Source: Spartobacteria bacterium (GTDB lineage: Bacteria > Verrucomicrobiota > Verrucomicrobiia > Chthoniobacterales > UBA10450). From it: a stretch of DNA of 64,000 nt. Shown in pieces: positions 1 through 8,834 of the stretch (its first letter is position 1; each line of letters opens with the position of its first letter). The notes below the pieces were generated by a model that worked only from the letters and a program-made list of their open reading frames with translations, searched no databases and was not told the DNA's origin. Position numbers and translations under genes: made by a program. The stretch spans positions 116,774 through 180,773 of the forward strand of contig PLCN01000018.1 of the NCBI GenBank assembly GCA_003134785.1, written 5' to 3'.

Positions 1-357
1 ATCGGTTTCCTCATCGAACATTACGCCGGCAACTTCCCACTCTGGCTCTCGCCGGAGCAGGTCCGCATCCTACCCATCGGCGACGAAGCGCCGTTACTCG
101 AATACGCGCGCGCCATCCAGGCAGAATTACGCGCCCACCAAGTCCGTTGCGAGCTAGACGCCAGCAGCGACCACATCAAAGCCAAGATTGCCAACGCCGA
201 GCAGATGAAAGTCCACACCATGCTCGTCATCGGCAGTCGCGACATGGAAGCTAATGCCGTCAGCGTGCGCATTCACGGTAAAGGCAACCTCGGCGCCAAG
301 CCGCGCGATGAAGTCATCGCGAATCTTATTCAAGCGATCAAAGAACGACGCGCATAA
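1..357 (+). CDS. thrS: Threonyl-tRNA synthetase, C-terminal part (truncated by window edge)
   Basis: The reading frame is open from base 1 to TAA at 355-357 and encodes the last 118 residues. It matches the anticodon-binding domain of class II threonyl-tRNA synthetases: FPLWLSPEQVRILPIGDE starts the domain, and the GKGNLGAKPRDEVI tail is typical of the end of ThrRS. The enzyme charges tRNA-Thr in the cytoplasm. The catalytic and editing domains lie to the left of the window. The usual downstream partner infC is absent. Instead there is an unrelated gene followed by a second, diverged copy of the last 40 codons of thrS. The identification is sure; only the 5' part is missing. Confidence 0.95.
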   Translation: MGFLIEHYAGNFPLWLSPEQVRILPIGDEAPLLEYARAIQAELRAHQVRCELDASSDHIKAKIANAEQMKVHTMLVIGSRDMEANAVSVRIHGKGNLGAKPRDEVIANLIQAIKERRA

Positions 358-383
358 TTGAAAGCAAAGAGTTCCTCCTGAAC

Positions 384-1244
384 ATGATGGTCTCGCGAAG
401 AGTGCATTTCCTGCACGCAACGCTGATGGCATTCATCAGCTCTTGCGGAGCTGGTGCGTTCGGGCAGGCCAATCCGTGGCCCGGAGAGATAGAGCACCAC
501 TTTCGGCGCTTACGTGCATCAATCCAGAGAGACGAAGGACCCGTCGAGGTTTACGCCCTATTGAGCACTCTCACTCAGCGGGTCATCGAGTTGAACAAGG
601 ATGGCAGAGCCATGCTGCATTACGATGATGGCAACGGGCGCACTCGTGAGCGCGCGGTTCCGGCCGAGGAACTCGCGCAGTTGCGACGCTGGCTAAGCGC
701 AAATAAAGTCGATGTGTTGCCGCCTTACGACGAAGGCGTGTCAGACGGCATCCGATACGAGTACGTTCACCTCGATCGCAAAGGCGCGGAAAGTCGCGTG
801 CCGATGAACAATCCGCCGGAAACGATTGCCGCCGCTTCTGCGGTCGTTCGAGCGGCAACACCGCAGACAAAACGGCAGGCATACGGCGCCCTCATAAGAC
901 GAATGCTCGCACTCGACGCAATCCCCATACGAGTCTCGTACCAATCTCTTGAACATCTCCCCGGCTTCCGACTCGTTCACACCGGAGATAAGGATTACGT
1001 CAACGCGCTGTCATTGCACCACGGCCAACTCTTGGCTGAGGTGTGGCGGGAGGGAAAGGCAAAGACGTGGCATACAGTAACTGACAGTGGTATTGCGGCT
1101 GAACGCGTAGTCGAGCCACGCAATCCGCTGGAGCGTGAGTGGTGGCCAAGGTATTCAAGAGGCGAGTATGCAGATGCCACCGAAGGACCGTATGGAGGTA
1201 AACGGCAGCGTGGCTTCTCCTCACTGGAGATATCGCAAAGGTGA
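384..1244 (+). CDS. Secreted protein of unknown function between two thrS 3' ends
   Basis: This 286-residue protein is not recognised. The N-terminus has basic residues followed by a hydrophobic stretch (FLHATLMAFISSCGAGAFGQA) that reads like a signal peptide cut after a small residue, so export is likely. The body is soluble, rich in charged residues and arginine, with no cysteines after the leader and no clear catalytic motif. Residues about 60-150 look like a mixed alpha/beta module (VIELNKDGRAMLHYDDGNG). It begins 26 bases after the thrS stop and ends just before a diverged copy of the thrS 3' end, so it may have arrived with an insertion into thrS. An alternative start is the second ATG, one codon on. 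Confidence 0.55.
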   Translation: MMVSRRVHFLHATLMAFISSCGAGAFGQANPWPGEIEHHFRRLRASIQRDEGPVEVYALLSTLTQRVIELNKDGRAMLHYDDGNGRTRERAVPAEELAQLRRWLSANKVDVLPPYDEGVSDGIRYEYVHLDRKGAESRVPMNNPPETIAAASAVVRAATPQTKRQAYGALIRRMLALDAIPIRVSYQSLEHLPGFRLVHTGDKDYVNALSLHHGQLLAEVWREGKAKTWHTVTDSGIAAERVVEPRNPLEREWWPRYSRGEYADATEGPYGGKRQRGFSSLEISQR

Positions 1245-1280
1245 CATTACCAATTCCCCCGGCGGGACCGAAATAATGTG

Positions 1281-1404
1281 CGATATGGAAGCAAACGCCG
1301 TCAGCCTGCGCATCGACGGCAAAGGCAATCTCGGCGCCAAGCCGCGCGGCGAAGTGGTCGCGGATATTCTCCAAACGATTCAGAACCGACGCCCCTCAAG
1401 TTAG
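1281..1404 (+). pseudogene. Diverged remnant of the thrS 3' end
   Basis: Bases 1281-1404 encode CDMEANAVSLRIDGKGNLG and continue to the stop. This parallels the last 40 residues of the thrS product ending at 357 (RDMEANAVSVRIHGKGNLG). The two DNA copies are about 78% identical by eye and share a perfect 19-base block at 289-307 and 1330-1348. No complete ThrRS domain surrounds this copy, so it is not a functional gene. An open frame runs into it from an ATG at 1135, but that stretch overlaps the upstream gene in another frame. It most likely marks an old duplication or an insertion that replaced the thrS end. Confidence 0.75.
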
Positions 1405-1447
1405 CATTAACATTGACTCGGACTCAGAAAGGCCTTTCAGTATTTCC

Positions 1448-1672
1448 ATGTCAGCACCCAACCCCCAGCTCGAGCCCGAAGAAAACCAAGTGTTCACGAC
1501 CTTGCGGGAGCGGATCGCCATGCCGCTGCTCGAAGTCGCTGCCGCGACTAAGATCAACGTCGAAGAGTTACAAATCACAATTGATAAACTGGCGGAAAAG
1601 AATCTGGTCATGATCGATGATCGGGATGATCCTTTGAGCGCAATTGTCAGTGTAAATAAGAAATTTTTGTAG
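1448..1672 (+). CDS. Small protein with possible winged-helix fold
   Basis: This 74-residue acidic protein is not assigned to a named family. Residues 15-60 (VFTTLRERIAMPLLEVAAAT, then ITIDKLAEKNLVMI) read like a helix-turn-helix or winged-helix segment: a first helix, an LLEVAAATKINVEELQ recognition-type helix pair, then a short beta hairpin ending in VMIDDRDD. Many small wHTH proteins have this layout, but binding to DNA is only a guess. It sits 16 bases upstream of a membrane protein on the same strand and probably shares its transcript. The ATG start has an AG-rich stretch upstream (GACTCAGAAAGG) as a plausible ribosome site. Confidence 0.55.
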   Translation: MSAPNPQLEPEENQVFTTLRERIAMPLLEVAAATKINVEELQITIDKLAEKNLVMIDDRDDPLSAIVSVNKKFL

Positions 1673-1688
1673 AGGACGCCGCTCACCT

Positions 1689-2354
1689 ATGTCCCCCCTG
1701 GACCACGTTGTTTATTGGAGCATTTTGCTCGTTCCGTTTGGCATCGGGATTCTCTCCGGTGGCCAAAGCATATACGGCAAGATGGGCAACGATTTTACCG
1801 GCGTACTGACCAACATCTGGGGTTGGATTTACTGGCTCTCGCGCGGAATCGTTCCGGCTGGGGCGTATCTTTTCTGGTATTTCAAGCAGGCGCCTCCGTC
1901 GCATTCGTGGCAAGCCGCGCTTGTCTGCGGTCTGGGTGCGGAAACGATTCTGCGGACCAAGTTATATGTCACAAGCAAAACCGAGGGCGGAAAATCTGAG
2001 GACGTCTTTAAAGGTTTTTTTGATCTGATCGAATGGTGGCAGTCTCTCTGTCTGAGGCAGGCAGCTATTTCGCGAGCAGAAGGTCGCCAAAAGTACGTGA
2101 AGGACCAATTCGGCGCGGCCACCGACTTTCCCGCCCTCACGGTGAAACTCCTCACCAACGCGACGGGTTTTCCGCCTTTCGTCGAGACAGAAATCACTGA
2201 CAAGATCAAGGCTTTGGTGACTCAATTCAACGCGGAGCCACCGCGGACTGCCCCCGAACAACAAGCACTCCTTCACCGCACTTATATCCTGAGGATTGGT
2301 TACGCCATGCTGGATACGGTCGGCAGATCTGGTTTGCTGACGTTGAACGCGTAA
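1689..2354 (+). CDS. Membrane-anchored protein of unknown function
   Basis: This 221-residue protein has two or three hydrophobic segments near the N-terminus (about residues 7-28, 45-66 and 75-90), then a soluble, mostly helical C-terminal half. The pattern suggests an inner-membrane protein with a cytoplasmic tail. No family motif is recognised. The start is preceded by AGAGGACGC, a plausible ribosome-binding site. It follows the small wHTH-like gene by 16 bases and is probably co-transcribed with it. It ends facing the convergent gene at 2399. Confidence 0.6.
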   Translation: MSPLDHVVYWSILLVPFGIGILSGGQSIYGKMGNDFTGVLTNIWGWIYWLSRGIVPAGAYLFWYFKQAPPSHSWQAALVCGLGAETILRTKLYVTSKTEGGKSEDVFKGFFDLIEWWQSLCLRQAAISRAEGRQKYVKDQFGAATDFPALTVKLLTNATGFPPFVETEITDKIKALVTQFNAEPPRTAPEQQALLHRTYILRIGYAMLDTVGRSGLLTLNA

Positions 2355-2398
2355 TCTTCAACGCCAAACTGGTTCAGGCGCGCTTCGAAACGGGCTCC

Positions 2399-2950
2399 CT
2401 ACCCATCGATCTTTGGTTCGAGATAGGCGAACGATTTCAAGACCTCTTTCAACGCTCCGGCATGCTTACGATAGCTCGCCCCGTCCCTGGCCGAGAGAAC
2501 AATGTAAGCTACCGCGTGAGGTAGCTGCACGTAAGCAACCCGCTCGTATTGGGAGTAAGACTTGGTAGGAGCATATTCATTTACAAAGTAGGCCTGTCCA
2601 TCGCCCGTCTTGCCGGATTCGATTTTTTGCTTCGGGAGGCCATGTTCCTTCTCCATCTCCTTGATCGCGGTGGCGACGAATGTCTCCACGTCGGTGTATT
2701 GCGTGCTGGCGATCCTGGCATACATGATCGTTTTGGCGTCGGCCCAGCTCGAACCCTTCGGATAAAGCACGCAGGGCAAACCCTGTTCTGCGCCTGCGCT
2801 GTTATCCAGCACCCAACCCTTCGGCGCGCTGATCTTGAAGGCCGCTTTCGGCCCATAAACTATTCCTCCCGGATAAGTATCCTTGGCTGAAGTTGAGTCG
2901 CACCAGGATAGGACAATGACTACAAGGAGAGCTATGCGCTTCATGAGCAT
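2399..2950 (-). CDS. Secreted protein of unknown function
   Basis: The encoded protein of about 183 residues starts MLMKRIALLVVIVLSW, a clear signal peptide ending near STSA. The mature part (FKISAPKGWVLDNSAG, YVQLPHAVAYIVLSARDG) resembles the mog1p/PsbP-like or DcrB-like beta-sandwich folds seen in secreted proteins, but this is a loose impression. The start is uncertain: ATG at 2950 or 2944 puts the leader at the very N-terminus, while a TTG at 2980 would overlap the stop of the upstream TPR gene and lengthen the protein by ten residues. It lies directly downstream of the TPR gene and is probably in the same transcript. Confidence 0.7.
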   Translation of the reverse strand: MLMKRIALLVVIVLSWCDSTSAKDTYPGGIVYGPKAAFKISAPKGWVLDNSAGAEQGLPCVLYPKGSSWADAKTIMYARIASTQYTDVETFVATAIKEMEKEHGLPKQKIESGKTGDGQAYFVNEYAPTKSYSQYERVAYVQLPHAVAYIVLSARDGASYRKHAGALKEVLKSFAYLEPKIDG

Positions 2951-2976
2951 AAGACAAGTATTAGAGGGGCGCGGAA

Positions 2977-5900
2977 TCAATTACTGGCAACGGCGTTTAA
3001 CTTTAGCTGATCGCTAAGGTAACTAACGAGATAGCGGAGAGGATGCGTACGATCGCCTGGCACCTTCGTTAGAAATAGCTTAAGCCGCAGTGCCGCCGCG
3101 GGGCGTGATCGGATCGCGGCGAGCAACTCGGCGCGGTTCTCGGCTTTCGCGAGATCGGCGAAAATGTTCGCCAGGCGAACGGCGGCTTCCGGTTGCAGAT
3201 CCAGTTTCGATTTGTCGTCCAACTGGGGCAGAGTCAGATCGAGCGCTCGCCCCCAGTCGTGCATGCGCCAAAGCGTCATCGCCCGCAGGTTGCGAACTTC
3301 GGCCGCGTAGCGCCCATTCGGAAATCCGCGATCGTAGTCGTCCAGGGCTCCCAGCACGCGCTTGGGATCGAAGGCTTCTCGCTGATAAGATTTTTGTGTG
3401 ATGTCGAAAATGTTATCGTTTGGTTCCGTTCCCGGCGCGGGCATGCCGACATCGCAGAAGTAGGGACGCGAAAGCGCCTGGACCGAGCGGGCGATGACGA
3501 AAAGGGCAGCTTCCCGCTTGTGGCTGCGCGGATATTTCTTCAAAAAATCCCGAGCCATCTCTTCCATTTCGGCGTGATCCCGGGAAGTGTAGGTAGCTTT
3601 GCTGTTATCCGCTTTTGGATCTTCAATGTCGGTCTCGACTGAAGTTCTCACGCCGGCGGTCAAGCCGATCCGGCTAAACTCGAGGTAATCCGCTACCGGC
3701 TGCATAATCGAATTTTTGAGCGCGGCGTCGATTTCGGCCAGGATGTCTTCGTCTTTCTTTGCGGGAGGATTCAACGTGCCGCTCGGTGGCTCCCAGCCAT
3801 TGCTCTCCAAGACATCAAACCGGATGCCGACGTAAATCTTCAGCATCTCGTGGGTGATTTTTGGTTCGGAGAAAAATTGCGCGAGATCGTCGAGGAAGTT
3901 CACGCAAATCGCGTCGCTGATGTCGGTGATGTTTTTCTTCACTAGCGCATCGAGCTCGCGAACTTCCGCGGTCATGGTCGCCGGTTCCGCGACCACGGCC
4001 TTTTCCGGCAAGAGGGCGATGCGTTTGGTGAGATCGTCCCAGGCCGAACGGTCTTGGGAATTGTCTTCAGAGTTCCCCTTTCCGAAAGCGCCGAAGTCAT
4101 CGTACGGGTAACCAAGAATATTCGCGTCGCGTCTTGAAGAGGTGTCGTAGTTCTGGTCCTCGAGCTTTGGCGCCGGGGGAAAACTCCAGTAGGCCGCCAG
4201 CCGTTTCGCCTCGACCGAATCCGGAGCTTCCTTGCGGAGCTTTTCGTAAATTTCACGAGAGACCGCTTCGCCTTTTATCTCGCGCGCCAACTGCTCGGCG
4301 TATTCCGAAGCGGCCGCGATCCTGGGCATTGTTTCCAACGCCTTCCATCGCGCCTGCGCCCCGAGCGGGGTTCCGGGCCGCGCCCGCGCCGCGTTCAACC
4401 ACCAGCGCGAGGCATGTCGCAGCTCATCACGTTGTTCCAGTTCGGTATCGACGTCCTTGAGTCGGAGCGACCGCCCATTGTCGCGGCGCCTCGTCGCATC
4501 CAATGAAGTGTAGCGCTTCAGAAAATGCACCATGGTATCGAGCGGTACGCGCAAGAGCTTGCCACGCGCGTCGGCCCAGGCATTACCCAGGCGGACCATA
4601 TCTTCCGCCTTCTCCTGCGGCGGACCAGCAGCGGCGAGCGTCAGCTTTTCGAGATTCTCGGCCACGCGTTTGAATTCTTCCGGCGGCATGAACTTCTTTG
4701 CTTCGGCAAAATTTTCCTGCGCCAGGTAGCGTTCGGCAATGACAGAGCGGATCTCCTTCTTCCCCACCTCGTCGAAGCTTGCGCTATCGACCGCGGTAGC
4801 CAGCTCGGTCAACGGCGCAAAATTCAGCAGCGTATCGATCGCCTGCTGGACCTGATCGAGATCGGCTCCGGAGAGGTTGGGATAGACCGCGCTCTCTTTC
4901 AGCTCCCAGGCTTCTTCAGTCTCGGGATAAGTTTCCGCGGTCGTGTAGCGCGAGCCTTCAAATGAGGAAACGCTCGAGTCGTCGGGTGCGTTCTCCGTCT
5001 CCGTTTCAGTTTCGCTTTCTTCCTCGGTCTTTGAATCTTTTTCGGTTTCCGGCTTCGCGTCAGTCTTCGTCTCCGGCGGAGTGTGCTGCGCCATCAGAGC
5101 CTTCAACTCCGCCACCGCTTCGCCGGCCTGGTGATTATCCTGCAGCGCGAAGGCAAGACGAAGGCGCACACCGGGCGCCATCGGATTTTTTGGAAATTTC
5201 CCCAGAAATTTTCGATAAGTCTCGATCGCCTCCGCTGCCTTGCCCGCGCGTTGCAGCGCGACCGCGCGCACCATGAGCAGATCGTCGCTGCGCTCGAGCT
5301 CCGCCGGCGCAAGATTCGTCAACTGCAAGGCCTGCTCTTGGTTACCCGATGCGCTCGCAGCCTGCGCCAGCATGGCCAGGTAACGCGGCTGCCAGTCACC
5401 CGCTTGATAGATTTGCTTTTGCTTCACCACCTCCGCGGCGATGCGCGGCAGTATCGTGCGCCGCCACTTTTTCACATCGGCCGGCTGATCGTATTTTCCG
5501 TCGTAGTTCTTCGCTTCCGGCGCGCTGAGGACAAGATAAGTGAAACCCATCGCAATGCGCGGATGCCGCGCGATCAAGGAAAACGCCGACGCGCTGTCGG
5601 GTTTCTCCGCGACGCGGACCAGGCATTTCTCGCACATGAAAACCGCGGACTTGATCGTCTCCGGATGTCCCGGCGTTTCCGCCTGGGCGATGTAGTATTC
5701 GAGCGCCTTGAGATAATTCTCGCCATCGAATGCCAGCGCGCCGAGCCAGCCGAGCGCGTCCGCTTCAAAGCTGCCTCCCGGATATTGCTTTCGATAACGC
5801 TCGAACATTTCCGCGGCTTTCGTGCGCGCGGGTCCACGCTTTTTGATATCGTCTTCCGTGCGATCGTCCTGCGAATCCATGCCGCGCCGAGATTCCGAAA

Positions 5901-6591
5901 AGGCACAGCGCGCTTGCATGAAGAGCGCGATCTCCGCGCGCGGATGTCTGGGAAATTCCTTCACCACGCGTTCGAACCAGGGCAGACATTCCCTGCGATC
6001 GCCACTTCGGTAGCTCGCGGCCCCCACCAGGTAGAGCCAGTGAGGCTTGAGCGCTCCCGCCGCCTCGCGCGCCTTTCGCTCCAGCTCCTCCGTGTGAGAG
6101 ATCGGCTTGGTCGACTCGCTCTCCTCCGAGCTTTCTGTTCGCGCCGGGGGGTTGAAGACGCCTTTGTTCTCGACGCGCCATTTGATGTAATCCGCGGCCG
6201 CGACCTTGTTGTCCGCCGAATGGGTCAGCACGTCGTGGACATCGTGGAGCAGATTGCACCAGTCGCCTCCACTAGAATAATGCTGCCGCGCCTGGGTTAA
6301 CAGGCCATCCGCGACAAAGACCAGGGATGCCGCGGGTTCTTTGCGCAGGCGCTCGGAAAGCGCGAGAATTTCCTTTGCGAAATCAGGCGTGTCGGTGTCC
6401 GAAGGGTGCGCGTCCGTCTCGAGAAAAATTTCGCCGAGCGATTTGCCCGGGAGAAAATCGAGAGAATCGCCCACGGACGGCGCCGGCGCGTCGAAGCCAT
6501 CACCGCCAGTGGCGTAGAGACGGCAAAGCGGCGCGGCCAGAAAGAAAGCGCCAGTCGCGGCCAGCACAATTATTCGTCGATGTTTTTCCAT
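2977..6591 (-). CDS. Large exported tetratricopeptide-repeat protein
   Basis: This 1204-residue protein starts with a signal peptide (IIVLAATGAFFLAAPLCRLYA). The rest is almost entirely helical and shows many TPR-like units, for example ASYRSGDRRECLPWFERVVKE at about residue 190 and ALQRAGKAAEAIETYRKF at about 450. An acidic low-complexity linker rich in ETE and TKTDAKPETEKD lies near residue 505-540. Such proteins usually act as periplasmic scaffolds. Its start overlaps the end of the DUF3142 gene by 22 bases, so the two are translationally coupled and probably work together, perhaps at the cell surface. The function is not known. Confidence 0.8.
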   Translation of the reverse strand: MEKHRRIIVLAATGAFFLAAPLCRLYATGGDGFDAPAPSVGDSLDFLPGKSLGEIFLETDAHPSDTDTPDFAKEILALSERLRKEPAASLVFVADGLLTQARQHYSSGGDWCNLLHDVHDVLTHSADNKVAAADYIKWRVENKGVFNPPARTESSEESESTKPISHTEELERKAREAAGALKPHWLYLVGAASYRSGDRRECLPWFERVVKEFPRHPRAEIALFMQARCAFSESRRGMDSQDDRTEDDIKKRGPARTKAAEMFERYRKQYPGGSFEADALGWLGALAFDGENYLKALEYYIAQAETPGHPETIKSAVFMCEKCLVRVAEKPDSASAFSLIARHPRIAMGFTYLVLSAPEAKNYDGKYDQPADVKKWRRTILPRIAAEVVKQKQIYQAGDWQPRYLAMLAQAASASGNQEQALQLTNLAPAELERSDDLLMVRAVALQRAGKAAEAIETYRKFLGKFPKNPMAPGVRLRLAFALQDNHQAGEAVAELKALMAQHTPPETKTDAKPETEKDSKTEEESETETETENAPDDSSVSSFEGSRYTTAETYPETEEAWELKESAVYPNLSGADLDQVQQAIDTLLNFAPLTELATAVDSASFDEVGKKEIRSVIAERYLAQENFAEAKKFMPPEEFKRVAENLEKLTLAAAGPPQEKAEDMVRLGNAWADARGKLLRVPLDTMVHFLKRYTSLDATRRRDNGRSLRLKDVDTELEQRDELRHASRWWLNAARARPGTPLGAQARWKALETMPRIAAASEYAEQLAREIKGEAVSREIYEKLRKEAPDSVEAKRLAAYWSFPPAPKLEDQNYDTSSRRDANILGYPYDDFGAFGKGNSEDNSQDRSAWDDLTKRIALLPEKAVVAEPATMTAEVRELDALVKKNITDISDAICVNFLDDLAQFFSEPKITHEMLKIYVGIRFDVLESNGWEPPSGTLNPPAKKDEDILAEIDAALKNSIMQPVADYLEFSRIGLTAGVRTSVETDIEDPKADNSKATYTSRDHAEMEEMARDFLKKYPRSHKREAALFVIARSVQALSRPYFCDVGMPAPGTEPNDNIFDITQKSYQREAFDPKRVLGALDDYDRGFPNGRYAAEVRNLRAMTLWRMHDWGRALDLTLPQLDDKSKLDLQPEAAVRLANIFADLAKAENRAELLAAIRSRPAAALRLKLFLTKVPGDRTHPLRYLVSYLSDQLKLNAVASN

Positions 6592-7994
6592 TCAAACTCT
6601 CCAGGTGCGTTGCGAACGCGGTATCGAATCTGATCAAAACTTGCGCCGGCGGCGAGTTGAATCACGCCGGTTCGCCACGATTGCCGCGCGCGCAGGTGAC
6701 TGAACCAGAAAGTGAGGCGCGTCGCCAGCGGCACGGCCACTGCCCGACCCGCGCCATCGGGATCGACATGTCCCAGCACGCGCCAAAAATCGCCGTCCTG
6801 CGCGTCGCGAAAAATCGGCGCCGGTGCATCCAGTTCCAAGGCATAACCGCGATCGAGATCGCTTTTGTCGCTCTCGCCGGAAAGCCTCGGCTCGAGGTCG
6901 GCATCGCCGTCGTTGAACAACTCGAGCTGCTGCGCCGTTTCCGTCTTTCGAACAACAAGATGCGAAGCGGCCTCCAGATGTCCGAGTTGCCGAAGCGACC
7001 ATCCGCTCGGTGCACTCGAATCCGGCAGCCGAAAAAAGACCAGTCCACGCGCGCTTGTCTTTTTGGCCTGCGCAATTACGCGAATGAGCCCGGCCCGATC
7101 GGGCCAGCGCACCGCGAGAAGCTGATCTGTTTTCACGGGCGTGTTCGTCACGCGCGTCGGGGTTCGCGCCTTGAAGACTGTTACGCCAAGCACGGTAGGT
7201 CGAAACGTGGCGAGCGATTTGTTGAAACAGAGATCGTCCCAGTTCCACTCGCGCACATGACCGCGCGATTTTCCGGAGGGATCGAAGAGTGTCACCCGCG
7301 CAAAAGCCGGCAGCCCCGCGCGCCAGGCGATCTGGCATCGGTTCCAATCCGCGAGCGACCGCTCCAGCTTCTCCGGATCCAACAGCGGCAGCGGCGCGGC
7401 GCCTTCGACGACGGGGTCCGGCTCGAAGTCGTAAAGCATCGGCAGCAGCTCATCGACGCTCTGCTCGAGCGCGCGCAAGACCTGGCTTCGACTCCAACCT
7501 GGCAGCGCCGTGATACTGAGCCTCGGAACGAGCGCGTGGATTTTCTTCAGCGCCGCCGCGTACTCTTCGACCAGGCGATCCGGCGCATCGTAATCAAGCT
7601 GGAGTTCATCCGCCCCTTTCGCGACCGCGGCGAGCGCGCCGAGCAACGATTCGACCGATGTTTTCGAGAACGGAGTTCTCTCGCGCGAGTCGAGCCGAAC
7701 GACCGGGACGAAACGCAGATCGTCGTTGCTCTCCGGCAACGGAAAGCGCACTTTCCACCGCCACGTTTCACCGACATTCTCGAGCTCGCCCGTCTGCCAG
7801 TAGATCGTCCGCACACCTTGCTCGGAAAGTTCCGCGCGCTCGGATTCCGATAACGTTTCGCTCCGTTGCCACACCCAAAATGCCATGTCGAACGCGTTCG
7901 CCGAGGAGCAGAGCAGTGTCACCACCGCAGCTATCCCCACTCCATAGAATCCGGAGCGGAATTTCGATTTGATGGTGAGAACGCGGATATTCAT
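6570..7994 (-). CDS. DUF3142-family exported protein
   Basis: The protein of about 474 residues has an N-terminal signal segment (FYGVGIAAVVTLLCSSANA) and then the features of the DUF3142 family: AFWVWQR at the mature N-terminus, the ELQLDYDAPDRLVEEYAAAL block, and LSITALPGWSRS. The order of strand and helix suggests a TIM-barrel-like, glycosidase-type fold, with the aspartates of LDYD as possible active-site residues. That function is an inference. The start at 7994 (ATG) is preferred to 8018 because it leaves a normal leader. The 3' end overlaps the TPR gene by 22 bases, indicating a tight operon. Confidence 0.75.
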   Translation of the reverse strand: MNIRVLTIKSKFRSGFYGVGIAAVVTLLCSSANAFDMAFWVWQRSETLSESERAELSEQGVRTIYWQTGELENVGETWRWKVRFPLPESNDDLRFVPVVRLDSRERTPFSKTSVESLLGALAAVAKGADELQLDYDAPDRLVEEYAAALKKIHALVPRLSITALPGWSRSQVLRALEQSVDELLPMLYDFEPDPVVEGAAPLPLLDPEKLERSLADWNRCQIAWRAGLPAFARVTLFDPSGKSRGHVREWNWDDLCFNKSLATFRPTVLGVTVFKARTPTRVTNTPVKTDQLLAVRWPDRAGLIRVIAQAKKTSARGLVFFRLPDSSAPSGWSLRQLGHLEAASHLVVRKTETAQQLELFNDGDADLEPRLSGESDKSDLDRGYALELDAPAPIFRDAQDGDFWRVLGHVDPDGAGRAVAVPLATRLTFWFSHLRARQSWRTGVIQLAAGASFDQIRYRVRNAPGEFEWKNIDE

Positions 7995-8094
7995 TGCGAC
8001 GAAAAATGGCGCGGGCATGCTGACAAACCAGCTCTATTCTCGCAATCATCGCATTCCTAAAGCGGTCGGCAGCTGGTCGATAACCGAATTGAGA

Positions 8095-8712
8095 ATGATG
8101 AAAACATTAACCGGCAAAATCCTCACTCTTTCCGCGGCGCTCTTTTGCGGCACGCTCCTTATCTCCTCCGCGCAGACGACCACGGCAGACAAGGATCTAA
8201 AGAAAAAGGAAGCAGAACTGGAGAGGCAAAAACTGGACCTCGAAAAAAAGAGTCTCGATCTCAAACGCCAGGAACTTGATCTCGAAAAGGCGAAACAGGA
8301 ATTGCAGTTTCAGGAAACCGGCAAGTCGATGAGCATGAATTTGGCGGGAGACGTCCTTTTCGACTACAACAAGGCCGCCTTGAAACCGGCGGCGGAAGAG
8401 GCGCTGAAAAAGGTCGCCGTCGTTCTGTCGCTCTTTCCCGAAAGCAACGTGACGGTGGAAGGCTACACCGATTCGAAAGGAGGCAAGGGGGTCAACCTGC
8501 AACTCTCACGTGAACGCGCGACCTCGGTCAAGAACTGGCTGGTCAAGAATGGCGGCGTCGGGCCGGCGCACATTGTCGCGAAAGGATTCGGCGAGGAAAA
8601 TCCAGTCGCGCCGAACACCAATCCGGATGGCACCGATAACATCGTCGGGCGCGCCAAGAACCGCCGCGTCACCATTATCGTCGATAAGCCGGTTACCTCG
8701 CCGACGCCGTGA
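8095..8712 (+). CDS. OmpA-family outer-membrane/peptidoglycan-binding protein
   Basis: The protein of about 205 residues has three parts: a signal peptide (ILTLSAALFCGTLLISSAQ), a heptad-rich charged coiled coil (residues about 35-75, LERQKLDLEKKSLDLKRQEL) and a C-terminal OmpA-like domain. The last contains GDVLFDYNKAALKPAAEEAL, VEGYTDSKGG, NLQLSRERA and the NRRVTIIV ending, all standard for peptidoglycan binding. It likely tethers or spaces the envelope, as Lpp or YiaD-type proteins do. The start is one of two adjacent ATGs at 8095 and 8098. It is transcribed divergently from the DUF3142 gene and faces the end of the nSTAND1 gene. Confidence 0.9.
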   Translation: MMKTLTGKILTLSAALFCGTLLISSAQTTTADKDLKKKEAELERQKLDLEKKSLDLKRQELDLEKAKQELQFQETGKSMSMNLAGDVLFDYNKAALKPAAEEALKKVAVVLSLFPESNVTVEGYTDSKGGKGVNLQLSRERATSVKNWLVKNGGVGPAHIVAKGFGEENPVAPNTNPDGTDNIVGRAKNRRVTIIVDKPVTSPTP

Positions 8713-8719
8713 GACTGAG

Positions 8720-8828
8720 GTAGCACAGGCATTTTGCCTGTGGGGACGTCAGGCGTCTCGCCTGATGGAAACCGCGAAGGTCAACGGGCGAGACACCCAT
8801 TGGCCCACACGCAAAATGCCTGTGCTAC
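8720..8828. repeat. Inverted-repeat element between convergent genes
   Basis: The ends are inverted copies of each other: GTAGCACAGGCATTTTG at 8720 and its complement ending at 8828, with shorter palindromes inside (GTCAGGCGTCTCGCCTGA). It fills almost the whole gap between the convergent OmpA-like gene and the nSTAND1 gene. It can fold into a long hairpin and may serve as a two-way transcription stop. The form is that of a dispersed REP or MITE-like element; only this copy is seen here. Confidence 0.75.
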
Positions 8829-8834
8829 GTCGTC

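Noticed and set aside
5083..6300. 405-codon open frame on the plus strand
   Set aside because: Antisense to the TPR gene; Arg- and Leu-rich shadow translation typical of G+C-rich DNA, no motif.
6327..7853. 508-codon open frame on the plus strand
   Set aside because: Antisense to the DUF3142 gene and overlaps the TPR gene start; no recognisable domain.
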